Of a stretch of DNA of 64,000 nucleotides, positions 7,078 through 15,308 are shown one piece after another; position 1 is the first letter of the stretch, and every line of letters starts with the position of its first letter. The translations under genes and the position numbers were made by a program. Source of the stretch: Streptomyces xanthophaeus (GTDB lineage: Bacteria > Actinomycetota > Actinomycetes > Streptomycetales > Streptomycetaceae); the NCBI RefSeq assembly GCF_030440515.1, contig NZ_CP076543.1, forward strand, positions 6,644,501 through 6,708,500, read 5' to 3'. The notes beneath the pieces are model-generated. The model ran no database searches, was not told the origin of the DNA, and saw nothing but the letters and a program-made list of their open reading frames with translations.

Positions 7078-8775
7078 ATGACGTCCACGGTGCCCACCAC
7101 CGCCGTCCCGCACAGCGACGGACAGCCGCCGATCACCATGTTCGGTCCGGACTTCCCGTACGCGTACGACGACTTCCTCGCCCACCCGGCGGGCCTCGGC
7201 CAGATACCGGCGACCGAACTCGGCACCGAGGTCGCCGTCATCGGCGGCGGGCTGTCCGGCATCATCTCCGCGTACGAGCTGATGAAGATGGGCCTCAAGC
7301 CCGTCGTCTACGAGGCCGACCAGATCGGCGGCCGCCTGCGCACCGTCGGCTTCGAGGGCGCCGAGACCGAGGGCCTCACCGCGGAGATGGGCGCCATGCG
7401 CTTCCCGCCGTCCTCCACGGCCCTGCAGCACTACATCGACCTCGTCGGCCTGGTCACGGAGCCCTTCCCGAACCCGCTCGCCGAGTCCACCCCCTCCACG
7501 GTCGTCGACCTCAAGGGCGAGACGCACTACGCCGAGACGATCGCGGACCTCCCGCAGATCTACCGCGACGTGTCCGCCGCCTGGAACGCCTGCCTCGACG
7601 AGGGCGCCGACTTCTCCGACATGAACACCGCGATGCGCGAGCGGGACGTCCCGCGCATCCGCGAGATCTGGGCCAAGCTCGTCGAGAAGCTCGACGACGA
7701 GACCTTCTACGGCTTCCTCTGCAAGTCGGAGGCCTTCAAGTCCTTCCGCAAGCGCGAGATCTTCGGCCAGGTCGGCTTCGGCACGGGCGGCTGGGACACC
7801 GACTTCCCGAACTCCATCCTGGAGATCCTGCGCGTCGTCTACACCGAGGCCGACGACCACCACCGCGGCATCGTGGGCGGCTCGCAGCAGCTGCCGCTGC
7901 GCCTGTGGGAGCGCGAGCCGGAGAAGATCGTGCACTGGGCCCAGGGCACCTCGCTGTCCTCCCTGCACGGCGGCACCCCGCGCCCGGCGGTCACCCGCCT
8001 GCACCGCACGGCCGGCAACCGCATCACGGTCACCGACTCCTCCGGCGACATCCGCACGTACCGCGCCGCGATCTTCACGGCCCAGTCCTGGATGCTCCTG
8101 TCGAAGATCGAGTGCGACGACACGCTGTTCCCGATCGACCACTGGACGGCGATCGAGCGCACCCACTACATGGAGTCGTCCAAGCTGTTCGTCCCCGTCG
8201 ACCGGCCGTTCTGGCTGGACAAGGACGAGGAGACCGGCCGCGACGTCATGTCGATGACGCTGACCGACCGGATGACCCGCGGCACGTACCTGCTGGACAA
8301 CGGCCCGGACAAGCCCGCCGTCATCTGCCTCTCGTACACCTGGTGCGACGACAGCCTCAAGTGGCTGCCGCTGTCCGCGAACGAGCGGATGGAGGTCATG
8401 CTGAAGTCCCTCGGCGAGATCTACCCCAAGGTCGACATCCGCCGTCACATCATCGGCAACCCGGTCACCGTCTCCTGGGAGGACGAGCCCTACTTCATGG
8501 GCGCGTTCAAGGCCAACCTCCCGGGCCACTACCGCTACCAGCGCCGCCTGTTCACCCACTTCATGCAGGACCGCCTCCCCGAGGACAAGCGCGGCATCTT
8601 CCTCGCGGGCGACGACATCTCCTGGACGGCCGGCTGGGCCGAGGGCGCGGTCCAGACCGCCCTCAACGCCGTCTGGGGCGTCATGCACCACCTGGGCGGC
8701 TCCACGGACTCCACCAACCCGGGCCCGGGCGACGTCTACGACGACATCGCCCCGGTCGAACTCCCCGAGGACTGA
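7078..8775 (+). CDS. davB: L-lysine 2-monooxygenase-like flavoenzyme (DavB/IaaM family)
   Basis: A 565-residue FAD amine oxidase-fold protein. The dinucleotide-binding loop is VIGGGLSG (residues 54-61), followed by AEMGAMRFPPS, and near the end GIFLAGDDISWTAGWAEGAVQTAL binds FAD. N-terminal ITMFGPDFPYAYDDF-HPAGLG and C-terminal NPGPGDVYDDI match Pseudomonas DavB as remembered better than tryptophan monooxygenase IaaM, which lacks these ends. Expected reaction: oxidative decarboxylation of L-lysine to 5-aminovaleramide with O2 (EC 1.13.12.2). AAGGAGAC precedes the ATG. Operon with the amidase gene; strong terminator 20 nt after the stop. A related amino acid 2-monooxygenase is the main alternative. 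Confidence 0.8.
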   Translation: MTSTVPTTAVPHSDGQPPITMFGPDFPYAYDDFLAHPAGLGQIPATELGTEVAVIGGGLSGIISAYELMKMGLKPVVYEADQIGGRLRTVGFEGAETEGLTAEMGAMRFPPSSTALQHYIDLVGLVTEPFPNPLAESTPSTVVDLKGETHYAETIADLPQIYRDVSAAWNACLDEGADFSDMNTAMRERDVPRIREIWAKLVEKLDDETFYGFLCKSEAFKSFRKREIFGQVGFGTGGWDTDFPNSILEILRVVYTEADDHHRGIVGGSQQLPLRLWEREPEKIVHWAQGTSLSSLHGGTPRPAVTRLHRTAGNRITVTDSSGDIRTYRAAIFTAQSWMLLSKIECDDTLFPIDHWTAIERTHYMESSKLFVPVDRPFWLDKDEETGRDVMSMTLTDRMTRGTYLLDNGPDKPAVICLSYTWCDDSLKWLPLSANERMEVMLKSLGEIYPKVDIRRHIIGNPVTVSWEDEPYFMGAFKANLPGHYRYQRRLFTHFMQDRLPEDKRGIFLAGDDISWTAGWAEGAVQTALNAVWGVMHHLGGSTDSTNPGPGDVYDDIAPVELPED

Positions 8776-8794
8776 TCCTCCGGGTCCCCAGGCC

Positions 8795-8833
8795 ACGGGC
8801 CGTCCCCGCGTGAGCAGCGCGGGGACGGCCCGT
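8795..8833 (+). terminator. strong intrinsic terminator after davB-like gene
   Basis: A perfect 16-bp stem (8795-8810 with 8818-8833, ACGGGCCGTCCCCGCG on the left arm) with a 7-nt loop, between davB and the convergent DUF1963-like gene. It can serve both strands. Confidence 0.85.
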
Positions 8834-8852
8834 TCTCATGTCCGGGATCCGG

Positions 8853-9446
8853 TCAGCACTGCCAGAGCAGCGCGGCCCGCCCGCAGGGGGCGCACACGTG
8901 GACGTAGGCCCGTCCCGAGCCGAAGTTCATGGCGGTGGTGGGCTCCGGCCCCTCCCGCAGGCCCGCCACGAAGTCCATCGGCCGCGCGCAGCCGGGGCAG
9001 CCGGGCGTCTCGTCGTCCTGGAGCCAGTCCGGTTCGCCGCCGAGCGAGCCGAGGACCGCCCGCCCGTCCGGCGCGGTGCCGTCCGGCGACGCCGGGACGG
9101 GAACGGCCGCGCGGACGGCGCCCAGCCCGAGGACGTCCTCGTCCGCGTCGGGCGCCGGTACGGACACCAGGCCCCCGGCGGGCAGCAGCAAGGCCAGGTT
9201 GCCGCCGGCGGCCGGGCTCCACTGCTCGCACCGCCCCGGCCGGTGGGCGCACATGAACAGGCTCAGCACGCCGGGCCCCGCAGGAGTCCCGTCGCCGAGC
9301 ACGATCTGGGCGAGGAACTGCAGCGGTCCCGCACACACGCGGCACACCGGCCACACGGTCCCGGCGGGCGCCGTCGGCACCCCGCCGGTCCGGCTGACCA
9401 GGGCGTCCGGGGCGACCGGGCCGCCGTCGAGGAGAAGCGTCGTCAT
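8853..9446 (-). CDS. DUF1963/YwqG-like cysteine-rich protein
   Basis: A 197-residue protein. WPVCRVCAGPLQFLAQIVL and LGGEPDWLQ match the pattern of YwqG/DUF1963 proteins (cysteine pair, PLxFLAQI, then LGGxPxWxQ). Two further pairs, CPGC and CAPC, suggest zinc-ribbon knuckles. Function of the family is unknown; it acts presumably in the cytosol, since no signal or membrane segment is seen. Convergent with davB across a terminator, and upstream of it in the same orientation lies the DUF5995 gene. Confidence 0.75.
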   Translation of the reverse strand: MTTLLLDGGPVAPDALVSRTGGVPTAPAGTVWPVCRVCAGPLQFLAQIVLGDGTPAGPGVLSLFMCAHRPGRCEQWSPAAGGNLALLLPAGGLVSVPAPDADEDVLGLGAVRAAVPVPASPDGTAPDGRAVLGSLGGEPDWLQDDETPGCPGCARPMDFVAGLREGPEPTTAMNFGSGRAYVHVCAPCGRAALLWQC

Positions 9447-9495
9447 ACGGCGAACCTATCCGGCGGCCCGCGACGACCCGGGGGCGGCGGGTGTC

Positions 9496-10137
9496 TCAGC
9501 CCCGCGGGGTCAGCAGGCAGCGGCCGACCAGGCCCACGCCCGCGTCGAGGGAGTCCGTGAACTCCTCGGCCAGTTCCGGCGCCCGGCGCAGCGTCCACAG
9601 CAGCCGGGCCGCCGACCAGGCCCCGGCGCGGGCACGCTCCAGGCTCCACGAGCCGACCAGGTGGGTCAGCGGGTCGGCGATCTCCAACAGGTCCGGGCCC
9701 GGCATCAGGTCCTCCCGGATGTGCTCCTCCAGGGAGACCAGTGTGTCGCCGACCCGGTCGAAGTCCGCCTCCAGGGCCCGCGGTTCACAGTCCAGTTCAC
9801 CGCACGTGGCCACCACCGCCAGCGCCAGGTCATGGCCGATGTGCGCGTTGATCCCGGCCAGCGCGTGCTGCAGCGGGCGGATCCCGGGGTGGCGGCGGTA
9901 CTGCAGCAGCGGACGCCAGCAGGCCGGGGCCCGCTCCGCCTCCACCGCCGTCAGGTACCGCTCCGCGAACCGCACGCTGAGCGTCTCCGCCCGGCGGGGC
10001 ACCGGGAAGGCGCCGTGCTCGATCCGCCGGTGCAGGGTCTCCGTCACCGTCAGGTAGACCCGGTTGAAGACGGCGACACCGTCCTGCGGCGGGAGCCGCT
10101 CCTCCAGGGCGCGCATCCGCGCCAGCACCGCTTCCAT
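9496..10137 (-). CDS. DUF5995-family protein
   Basis: A 213-residue, mostly helical protein. The blocks GVAVFNRVYLTVTE, FAERYL, CWRPLL and GINAHIGHDLALAV are typical of DUF5995 proteins common in actinobacteria. The conserved His in NAHIGHDL and acidic residues suggest a metal site, but no activity is established. It lies 76 nt downstream of the NCS2 permease gene in the same direction, separated by a moderate hairpin. Confidence 0.75.
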   Translation of the reverse strand: MEAVLARMRALEERLPPQDGVAVFNRVYLTVTETLHRRIEHGAFPVPRRAETLSVRFAERYLTAVEAERAPACWRPLLQYRRHPGIRPLQHALAGINAHIGHDLALAVVATCGELDCEPRALEADFDRVGDTLVSLEEHIREDLMPGPDLLEIADPLTHLVGSWSLERARAGAWSAARLLWTLRRAPELAEEFTDSLDAGVGLVGRCLLTPRG

Positions 10138-10167
10138 GGGGGCAGAGTCGCAGGCGCCGACGCGGAT

Positions 10168-10196
10168 CCGGGGAACTTGGCCGTACGCTTCCCCGG
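10168..10196 (-). terminator. moderate hairpin between NCS2 permease and DUF5995 gene
   Basis: CCGGGGAA (10168-10175) pairs with TTCCCCGG (10189-10196) across a 13-nt loop. Possible terminator for the permease gene on the minus strand. Confidence 0.4.
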
Positions 10197-10212
10197 TTCG
10201 GGCGAAACCCCG

Positions 10213-11610
10213 TCAACGGGGCTTGTCCTGGCCGTCCCCGGGGCCCTCGTCGTAGGCGGAGGTGCCCGCGTCGAGCAGGGGCTCCTGCTTGAGGTGCGCC
10301 GGGGCGAGGTACCGCAGTGCGTGGTAGCCGGTGATCACCACGATCGTGCCCAGCGCGATGCCGCCCAGCTCGAAGGTGTCGGTGATCTGTAGCTTCACGC
10401 CGCCGATGCCGATGATGATGCCCGCCGCGGCCGGCACCAGGTTCAGCGGATTGCGCAGGTCCACCCCGCCGTTGATCCAGATCTGCGCGCCGAGCAGGCC
10501 GATCATCCCGTAGAGGATGACCGTGATGCCGCCGAGCACCCCGCCCGGGATCGCGGCGACGATCGCACCGAACTTGGGGCACAGCCCGAAGAGCAGCGCG
10601 AAGCCCGCGGCCGCCCAGTAGGCCGCCGTGGAGTAGACCCGGGTGGCCGCCATGACCCCGATGTTCTCGGAGTAGGTGGTGTTCGGCGGGCCGCCCACCG
10701 CCGTGGACAGCATGGACGCGGCGCCGTCCGCCGCGATCGCCGTGCCCAGCTTGTCGTCGAGCGGATCGCCGGTCATCTCGCCCACGGCCTTGATGTGGCC
10801 GGCGTTCTCGGCGATCAGCGCGATCACCACCGGCAGGGCGATCAGGATCGCCGACCACTCGAACGCGGGTGCGTGGAAGGACGGAAACCCGATCCAGTCG
10901 GCCTTGGCCACCGCGGAGAGGTCGAGCCGCCAGTGGTCGACGGCCGCCTCCCCGCCCAGCGTGGTGTGGATCTTCCCGAAGAGCAGGTCGGAGAGCCAGG
11001 AGATCCCGTACCCGAAGAGCAGACCGAGGAAGATCGCGATGCGCGACCAGAAACCGCGCAGACAGACCACGGCCGCCCCCGTGAACAGCATCGTCAGCAG
11101 CGCCGTCCACTGGTCCTGCGGCCAGTACGTGCTCGCCGTCACCGGCGCCAGGTTGAAGCCGATCAGCATCACCACCGCGCCCGTCACGATGGGCGGCATC
11201 GCCGTGTGGATCACACGGGCGCCGAACCGCTGGACCACCAGTCCTGCCAGGAACAGCGCCACGCCCACGACGAAGACGGCGCCCGTGACCACCGCACTGT
11301 CCCCGCCCGCGGCCCGGATGGCCGCCGCGACACCGACGAAGGACAGCGAGCAGCCCAGGTACGACGGGACCCGGCCGCGCGTCGCGAGGAGGAAGATCAC
11401 CGTCGCGACACCGGACATCATGATGGCCAGGTTCGGATCCAGGCCCATCAGGACCGGAGCGACGAAACTCGCGCCGAACATCGCCACGACGTGCTGCGCG
11501 CCCAGCCCGGCGGTCCGCGGCCACGACAGACGCTCCTCCGGCCGGACCACCGCCCCGGGGGCGGGGGTCCGCCCGTCTCCGTGCAGGGTCCAGCCCACAC
11601 CGAGGCCCAT
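10213..11610 (-). CDS. NCS2 nucleobase permease, uracil type (UraA/PyrP-like)
   Basis: A 465-residue polytopic membrane protein with about 13-14 hydrophobic segments. GLGAQHVVAMFGASFVAPVL is the NCS2 TM1 signature. The motif GGPPNTTYSENIGVMAATRVYS carries the family Q/E-N-x-G region that binds the base, with Glu at the uracil-type position. It imports uracil (or a related base) by proton symport. The start is supported by a GGAG in CGGAGTGGAAC before the ATG. No pyrimidine genes are adjacent. The C-terminal 25 residues are hydrophilic and low-complexity. Confidence 0.85.
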   Translation of the reverse strand: MGLGVGWTLHGDGRTPAPGAVVRPEERLSWPRTAGLGAQHVVAMFGASFVAPVLMGLDPNLAIMMSGVATVIFLLATRGRVPSYLGCSLSFVGVAAAIRAAGGDSAVVTGAVFVVGVALFLAGLVVQRFGARVIHTAMPPIVTGAVVMLIGFNLAPVTASTYWPQDQWTALLTMLFTGAAVVCLRGFWSRIAIFLGLLFGYGISWLSDLLFGKIHTTLGGEAAVDHWRLDLSAVAKADWIGFPSFHAPAFEWSAILIALPVVIALIAENAGHIKAVGEMTGDPLDDKLGTAIAADGAASMLSTAVGGPPNTTYSENIGVMAATRVYSTAAYWAAAGFALLFGLCPKFGAIVAAIPGGVLGGITVILYGMIGLLGAQIWINGGVDLRNPLNLVPAAAGIIIGIGGVKLQITDTFELGGIALGTIVVITGYHALRYLAPAHLKQEPLLDAGTSAYDEGPGDGQDKPR

Positions 11611-11648
11611 GTTCCACTCCGTTTCTCCGGCTGCTGCTCACACATCGA

Positions 11649-11681
11649 GGCCGCAGCGCACGGGTACGTGCCGCTGCGGCC
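11649..11681 (-). terminator. hairpin between MFS and NCS2 permease genes
   Basis: GGCCGCAGCG pairs with CGCTGCGGCC with an inner CACG/CGTG helix. It lies 10-40 nt after the MFS stop codon on the minus strand and so most likely ends the MFS transcript; attenuation of the permease gene 40 nt further on is an alternative. Confidence 0.65.
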
Positions 11682-11691
11682 GGTCGACATG

Positions 11692-12939
11692 TTACGGCCG
11701 GGTTTGGGCAGGTTCGTCGAGGCCGGTGGGGCCGGACTTCGCCGTCCCCCCACCGAGATCGCCCCCAGCCTGCCCCACCGGCGGCCCCTGGCGCAGTACC
11801 GCGGCACCCGCGATCAGCGCGAACGCCAGCAGGGTGACCAGCCCGAAGGACACCACCAGCGAGGTCGCGTCCGCCACCGCGCCGATCGCCGACGGGGCGA
11901 TCAGCCCCGAGGTGTACGTGATCGTCGCGACACCCGCGATGGCCTGCGCCGGGGCCGGCCCGCTGCGCCCCGCCGCCGCGAAGGCCAGCGGCACCACCAC
12001 CGCGATCCCGAGCCCGATCAGCCCGAACCCGGCCAGCGCGCCCGCCGGATGGCGGACCCCGACCACCAGCAGACCGCCCGCGGTGGCCACCACTCCGCCC
12101 GCCCGTACCGTGCGCACCGCCCCGAACCGGTCCACCACCCGGTCCCCGACCAGCCGGGCCAGGGCCATGGTGAGCGCGAAGGCGGTGGTGGAGGCCGCCG
12201 CCAGACCCGCGTCCGTGTGCAGGACGTCCCGCAGGTAGACCGCCGACCAGTCCAGGCTCGCGCCCTCGGCGAAGACCGCGCAGAACCCGACGGCCCCGAT
12301 CAGCAGCGCCGACTTCGGCGGCAGCGCGAAGTGCGGCGGCGCCTGCGCCCCCTGGTCGGCCCTCAGGTCCAGCACGCCCTGTACGGCGAACAGCCCGACC
12401 GCCGTCAGGACCAGCGCGGCGACCAGGTGGTGCAGCCGGGCGTCCGCCCCGGCGTGCGCGGCGACGGTACCCGCGGCCGAGCCGAGCAGCGCACCTACGC
12501 TCCACATGCCGTGCAGCGAGGACATGATCGAGCGGCCCAGCCGGTTCTCCGTCTCCACGCCCAGCGCGTTCATCGCCACGTCCGACATGCCGGCGGTGGC
12601 CCCGTAGACGAAGAGCGCGAAGCAGAGGGTGGGCAGGTTCGGGGCGACGCTCGGCAGGATCAGCGAGAGGGTCCAGAGCGAGAGCAGGGCCCGCAGTGCC
12701 GCGCGTGCTCCGAGCCAGTGGTTGATCCGGCCCGCCAGCGGCATCGCGAGGGCGGCGCCCACGGCGGGGGCGGCCAGGGCCAGGCCCAGGGTGCCCGCGC
12801 TGAGCTGGGCGTGCTCCTGGATCCAGGGGATCCGTGTGGCGAAGGAGCCGGTGACGGCACCGTGGGTGCAGAAGACGGCGGCGATGGCGTAGCGGGCATG
12901 GCGCAGGCGCGCCGGGCTGAGGTCGGTGTCCCCGGTCAT
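11692..12939 (-). CDS. MFS transporter (YbjJ-like)
   Basis: A 415-residue major facilitator protein with 12 predicted membrane segments. FVYGATAGMSDVAMNALGVETENRLGRS is the conserved central motif of the YbjJ branch; SLHGMWSVGALLGSAAG follows it. The start at 12939 (MTGDTDLS) is chosen because the frame further upstream runs through the ROK gene and its control region. It is divergently transcribed from the ROK regulator across a palindromic operator, suggesting that the regulator controls export or import of a sugar-like effector. Substrate unknown. Confidence 0.85.
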   Translation of the reverse strand: MTGDTDLSPARLRHARYAIAAVFCTHGAVTGSFATRIPWIQEHAQLSAGTLGLALAAPAVGAALAMPLAGRINHWLGARAALRALLSLWTLSLILPSVAPNLPTLCFALFVYGATAGMSDVAMNALGVETENRLGRSIMSSLHGMWSVGALLGSAAGTVAAHAGADARLHHLVAALVLTAVGLFAVQGVLDLRADQGAQAPPHFALPPKSALLIGAVGFCAVFAEGASLDWSAVYLRDVLHTDAGLAAASTTAFALTMALARLVGDRVVDRFGAVRTVRAGGVVATAGGLLVVGVRHPAGALAGFGLIGLGIAVVVPLAFAAAGRSGPAPAQAIAGVATITYTSGLIAPSAIGAVADATSLVVSFGLVTLLAFALIAGAAVLRQGPPVGQAGGDLGGGTAKSGPTGLDEPAQTRP

Positions 12940-12949
12940 GACGATTAAA

Positions 12950-12972
12950 CTATCAGGGACCCTGCCTGATAG
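12950..12972. promoter_or_regulatory. palindromic operator between MFS and ROK genes
   Basis: Perfect inverted repeat CTATCAGG-N7-CCTGATAG, whose centre CAGGGACCCTG is itself a palindrome. It lies 11 nt upstream of the MFS start codon and 32 nt upstream of the ROK start, in an AT-richer stretch, as expected for autoregulation plus control of the divergent transporter. Confidence 0.7.
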
Positions 12973-13003
12973 ATAATGGGCCCGACTCCCTAGGATGGGC
13001 TCC

Positions 13004-14152
13004 GTGACTCCTGCCCCCACCACCACCCCGGCACCGTCCCCCGCCTCGCCCAGCACGGCCCGGGCCATCAACGACCGCCTCGCCCTGCAACTCCTCCAGG
13101 AATCAGGCCCGCTGACGGCCACCCAGCTCAAGACCATGACCGGCCTCTCCCGCCCCTCGGTCGCCGACCTCGTCGACCGGCTCACCGAAGCCGGACTCGT
13201 CGAAGTAGCCGGCGAATCCGGCGAACAGCGACGCGGCCCCAACGCCAAGCTGTACGGGATCGTCGCCGACCGTGCCCACCTGGCCGCCCTCGACGTGCGC
13301 ACCGACCGGGTCACCGCCGTCGTCACCGACCTCCTGGGCCGCCCCCTCGCCGAAGCCGCCCTGCCCGTCGGCGCCCCCGAGGACGCGGTGGCCGCCCTGC
13401 TGCGCACCGCACGCGAAGCCGGCGCCGCCGAGCTGCACACCGTCGTCATAGGCGCCCCGGGCCTGGTCGCCCCGGCCACCGGCGAACTCCGCGACACCAG
13501 CGGCCTCCCGGCCTGGCACCGGGACCTGGTCACCGCCCTGCAGCGCAGCCTGCCCGCCGCGGTCGTCGTCGAGAACGAGACCAACCTGGCCGCCCTCGCC
13601 GAGCAGCGCCTGGGCGTGGCCCGCGACCTGGACTCCTTCGTCCTGCTGTGGCTCGGCGCGGGCGTGGGCGCGGCCGTGGTCCTGGACGGCCGGCTGCGCC
13701 GGGGCGCCTCCGGCGGCGCGGGCGAGATCGGCTTCCTCCCGGTCCCGGGCACCGCCGGCCTGCCGTCGGCCGAGGACTGCGCGGGCGGGTTCCACGCCCT
13801 GGTGGGCCGCGAAGCCGTGACCGCGCTGGCGCGCGCCCACGGCTTCGCGGGCCCGGCGGAGGAGGCCGTGGCCGGAGCCGCGGGGGAGGCCTTCCTCGAA
13901 GCCCTGGCCGAACGGCTCGCGCTGGGCGCGGCGGCGGCCGCGGCGATCCTGGACCCGGGCTGCGTGGTCCTGGCGGGAGAACTGGGCCGCGCGGGCGGCC
14001 CCGCCCTGGCCGCCCGGGTCGCCCACCGAGTGGCGAAACTGACCCCGGTCCCGACGGAGATCCGCGCCACGACCCTGGGCGACCCGGCGGTCCTGGCGGG
14101 AGCCGAACTGGCGGCGCGGGAGGCCGCGCAGGCGGTGCTGTTCGGGGGGTAG
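13004..14152 (+). CDS. ROK-family transcriptional regulator
   Basis: A 382-residue repressor. Residues about 20-80 form a MarR-like winged helix (GPLTATQLKTMTGLSRPSVADLVDRL), followed by the ROK sugar-kinase-like domain (VVENETNLAALAE, LLWLGAGVGAAVVLDGRL, GASGGAGEIGFLPV). The usual zinc-binding CxCGxxGCxE after GEIG is missing; a single Cys remains. Start taken as GTG 13004 because AGGA lies 8 nt upstream; ATG 12995 in the same frame is an alternative. It probably binds the adjacent palindrome and responds to a sugar or sugar phosphate. Confidence 0.85.
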   Translation: MTPAPTTTPAPSPASPSTARAINDRLALQLLQESGPLTATQLKTMTGLSRPSVADLVDRLTEAGLVEVAGESGEQRRGPNAKLYGIVADRAHLAALDVRTDRVTAVVTDLLGRPLAEAALPVGAPEDAVAALLRTAREAGAAELHTVVIGAPGLVAPATGELRDTSGLPAWHRDLVTALQRSLPAAVVVENETNLAALAEQRLGVARDLDSFVLLWLGAGVGAAVVLDGRLRRGASGGAGEIGFLPVPGTAGLPSAEDCAGGFHALVGREAVTALARAHGFAGPAEEAVAGAAGEAFLEALAERLALGAAAAAAILDPGCVVLAGELGRAGGPALAARVAHRVAKLTPVPTEIRATTLGDPAVLAGAELAAREAAQAVLFGG

Positions 14153-14206
14153 GGCGGGGCGGGGGCTTCGGGGGGGCGGGAGCCGGTCGGTCGGGGCCGG
14201 ATGGTG

Positions 14207-15249
14207 CGGCGGGGGTGTGGGTAGTCGGGATCTGCTCGACCCGAATCAGGGAAGCGTATGGGGGTTTCCCGTCAGTCCCATCGTCCCTCCGTGTCGGGCC
14301 GGTCCCTCAAGGGCGCTCCTTCGTCGCGTCGCTCCGCGATGGCCTGCGGCCACCCTTGACCGACCGTCCCGCCCCGGAGAAACGAAAGACTGCCGGGAAG
14401 CCCCCAAAGGAACGGGCCGGGAGTTCAAGGATGAGGACGGGGCGGCCAGAGAAGCGCGACCCGGTCGGGCGCGAAGAGCCACGTCCGAGAGACGGGGCCC
14501 ATCACAGACCAGCGCCCGTGTCGGGGGAAGCGCATCCAATCGCTACGCGCTCCTCATCTCTCAGCGTCCGACGACCGTCTGGGGCTGGACATAGGCCGCC
14601 CAAGACCCGTAGGCGCTCCCCATGGGGGGCGTCTGACGGCCGGCTGGGGTGAAGAGGGCTGGGACAGCGGCTATTCCGTCGTGGATGCGGGTCAGGGCCG
14701 GTGGGCGGTCAGAAAGGCCGACAGATTGCCCCAATTGCCCCCATCTATCCGTGAGTTTGGGGGTGATGCTCGCGTTGACCCGGTTCTACGACGGAATGGC
14801 CGAGGTGTGGGCCCCTGGCGGCCGTCGGTCGCGGTCAGGGGGAGGCGGGTAGCGATCTGGGGCGGCTATGTCCAGCCCCGGACGGTCGTCGGACGCTGAG
14901 AGATGAGGAGCGCGTAGCGATCGGGCGCGCTTCCCCCGACCGGCGACCGGTCGGATGGCCCCGTCTCCAGGACGCGCCCACCGGGATCTCCTCGCGCTTC
15001 TCTGATGTCCCCGTCCTGATCCTTGATCCCCCGGCCCGTTCCTTTGGGGGTTTCCCGGCTGTCTTCGTATGTCCGGGGCGGGACGGTCGGTCAAGGGTGG
15101 CCGCAGGCCATCGCGAAGCGACGCGACGACGAAGGAGGAGCGCCCTTGAGGGACCGGCCCGAACCGGAGAGACGATGAGACTGACGGGAAACCCCCATAC
15201 GCCTCCCTGATTCCGCCCGAGCGGCTCCCGCCTACCCACACCCCCGCCG
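14207..15249. repeat. 1.04 kb near-palindromic noncoding element, copy A
   Basis: The whole gap between the convergent ROK and epimerase-like genes is occupied by one imperfect palindrome. The left arm (14207 to about 14599) matches the reverse complement of the right arm (about 14861-15249) at roughly 85%. The centre holds a second inverted repeat (14668-14685 with 14785-14802) and a small hairpin around 14612-14632. Copy B lies at 39708-40750 with the same length. Short frames exist in the arms but differ in frame between arms and copies, so I do not consider them genes. Stub copies of the terminal sequence flank the element on both sides. No transposase is present. Confidence 0.85.
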
Positions 15250-15308
15250 CGCTTCCCTGATCCCGCCCGACTCCCGACTCCCGACCCCCACCCCCGACCT
15301 CCCGCCCC

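Noticed and set aside
7078..8775. Tryptophan 2-monooxygenase (IaaM), i.e. an indole-acetamide auxin route
   Set aside because: Same superfamily, but the N- and C-terminal blocks and the partner amidase of nitrilase type fit DavB/DavA; IaaH is an amidase-signature enzyme, not a nitrilase-fold one.
7006..8796. 596-codon antisense frame over the davB-like gene
   Set aside because: Low-complexity Arg/Gly/Val/Asp composition, typical of the complementary strand of a GC-rich gene; the sense frame has full family motifs.
14217..14594. 125-codon frame in the left arm of element A (and similar frames in all four arms of A and B)
   Set aside because: Frames differ between arms and copies, have no ribosome sites, and arise because all arms are near-identical inverted copies. 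Changes do not favour synonymous sites, so I treat them as spurious.
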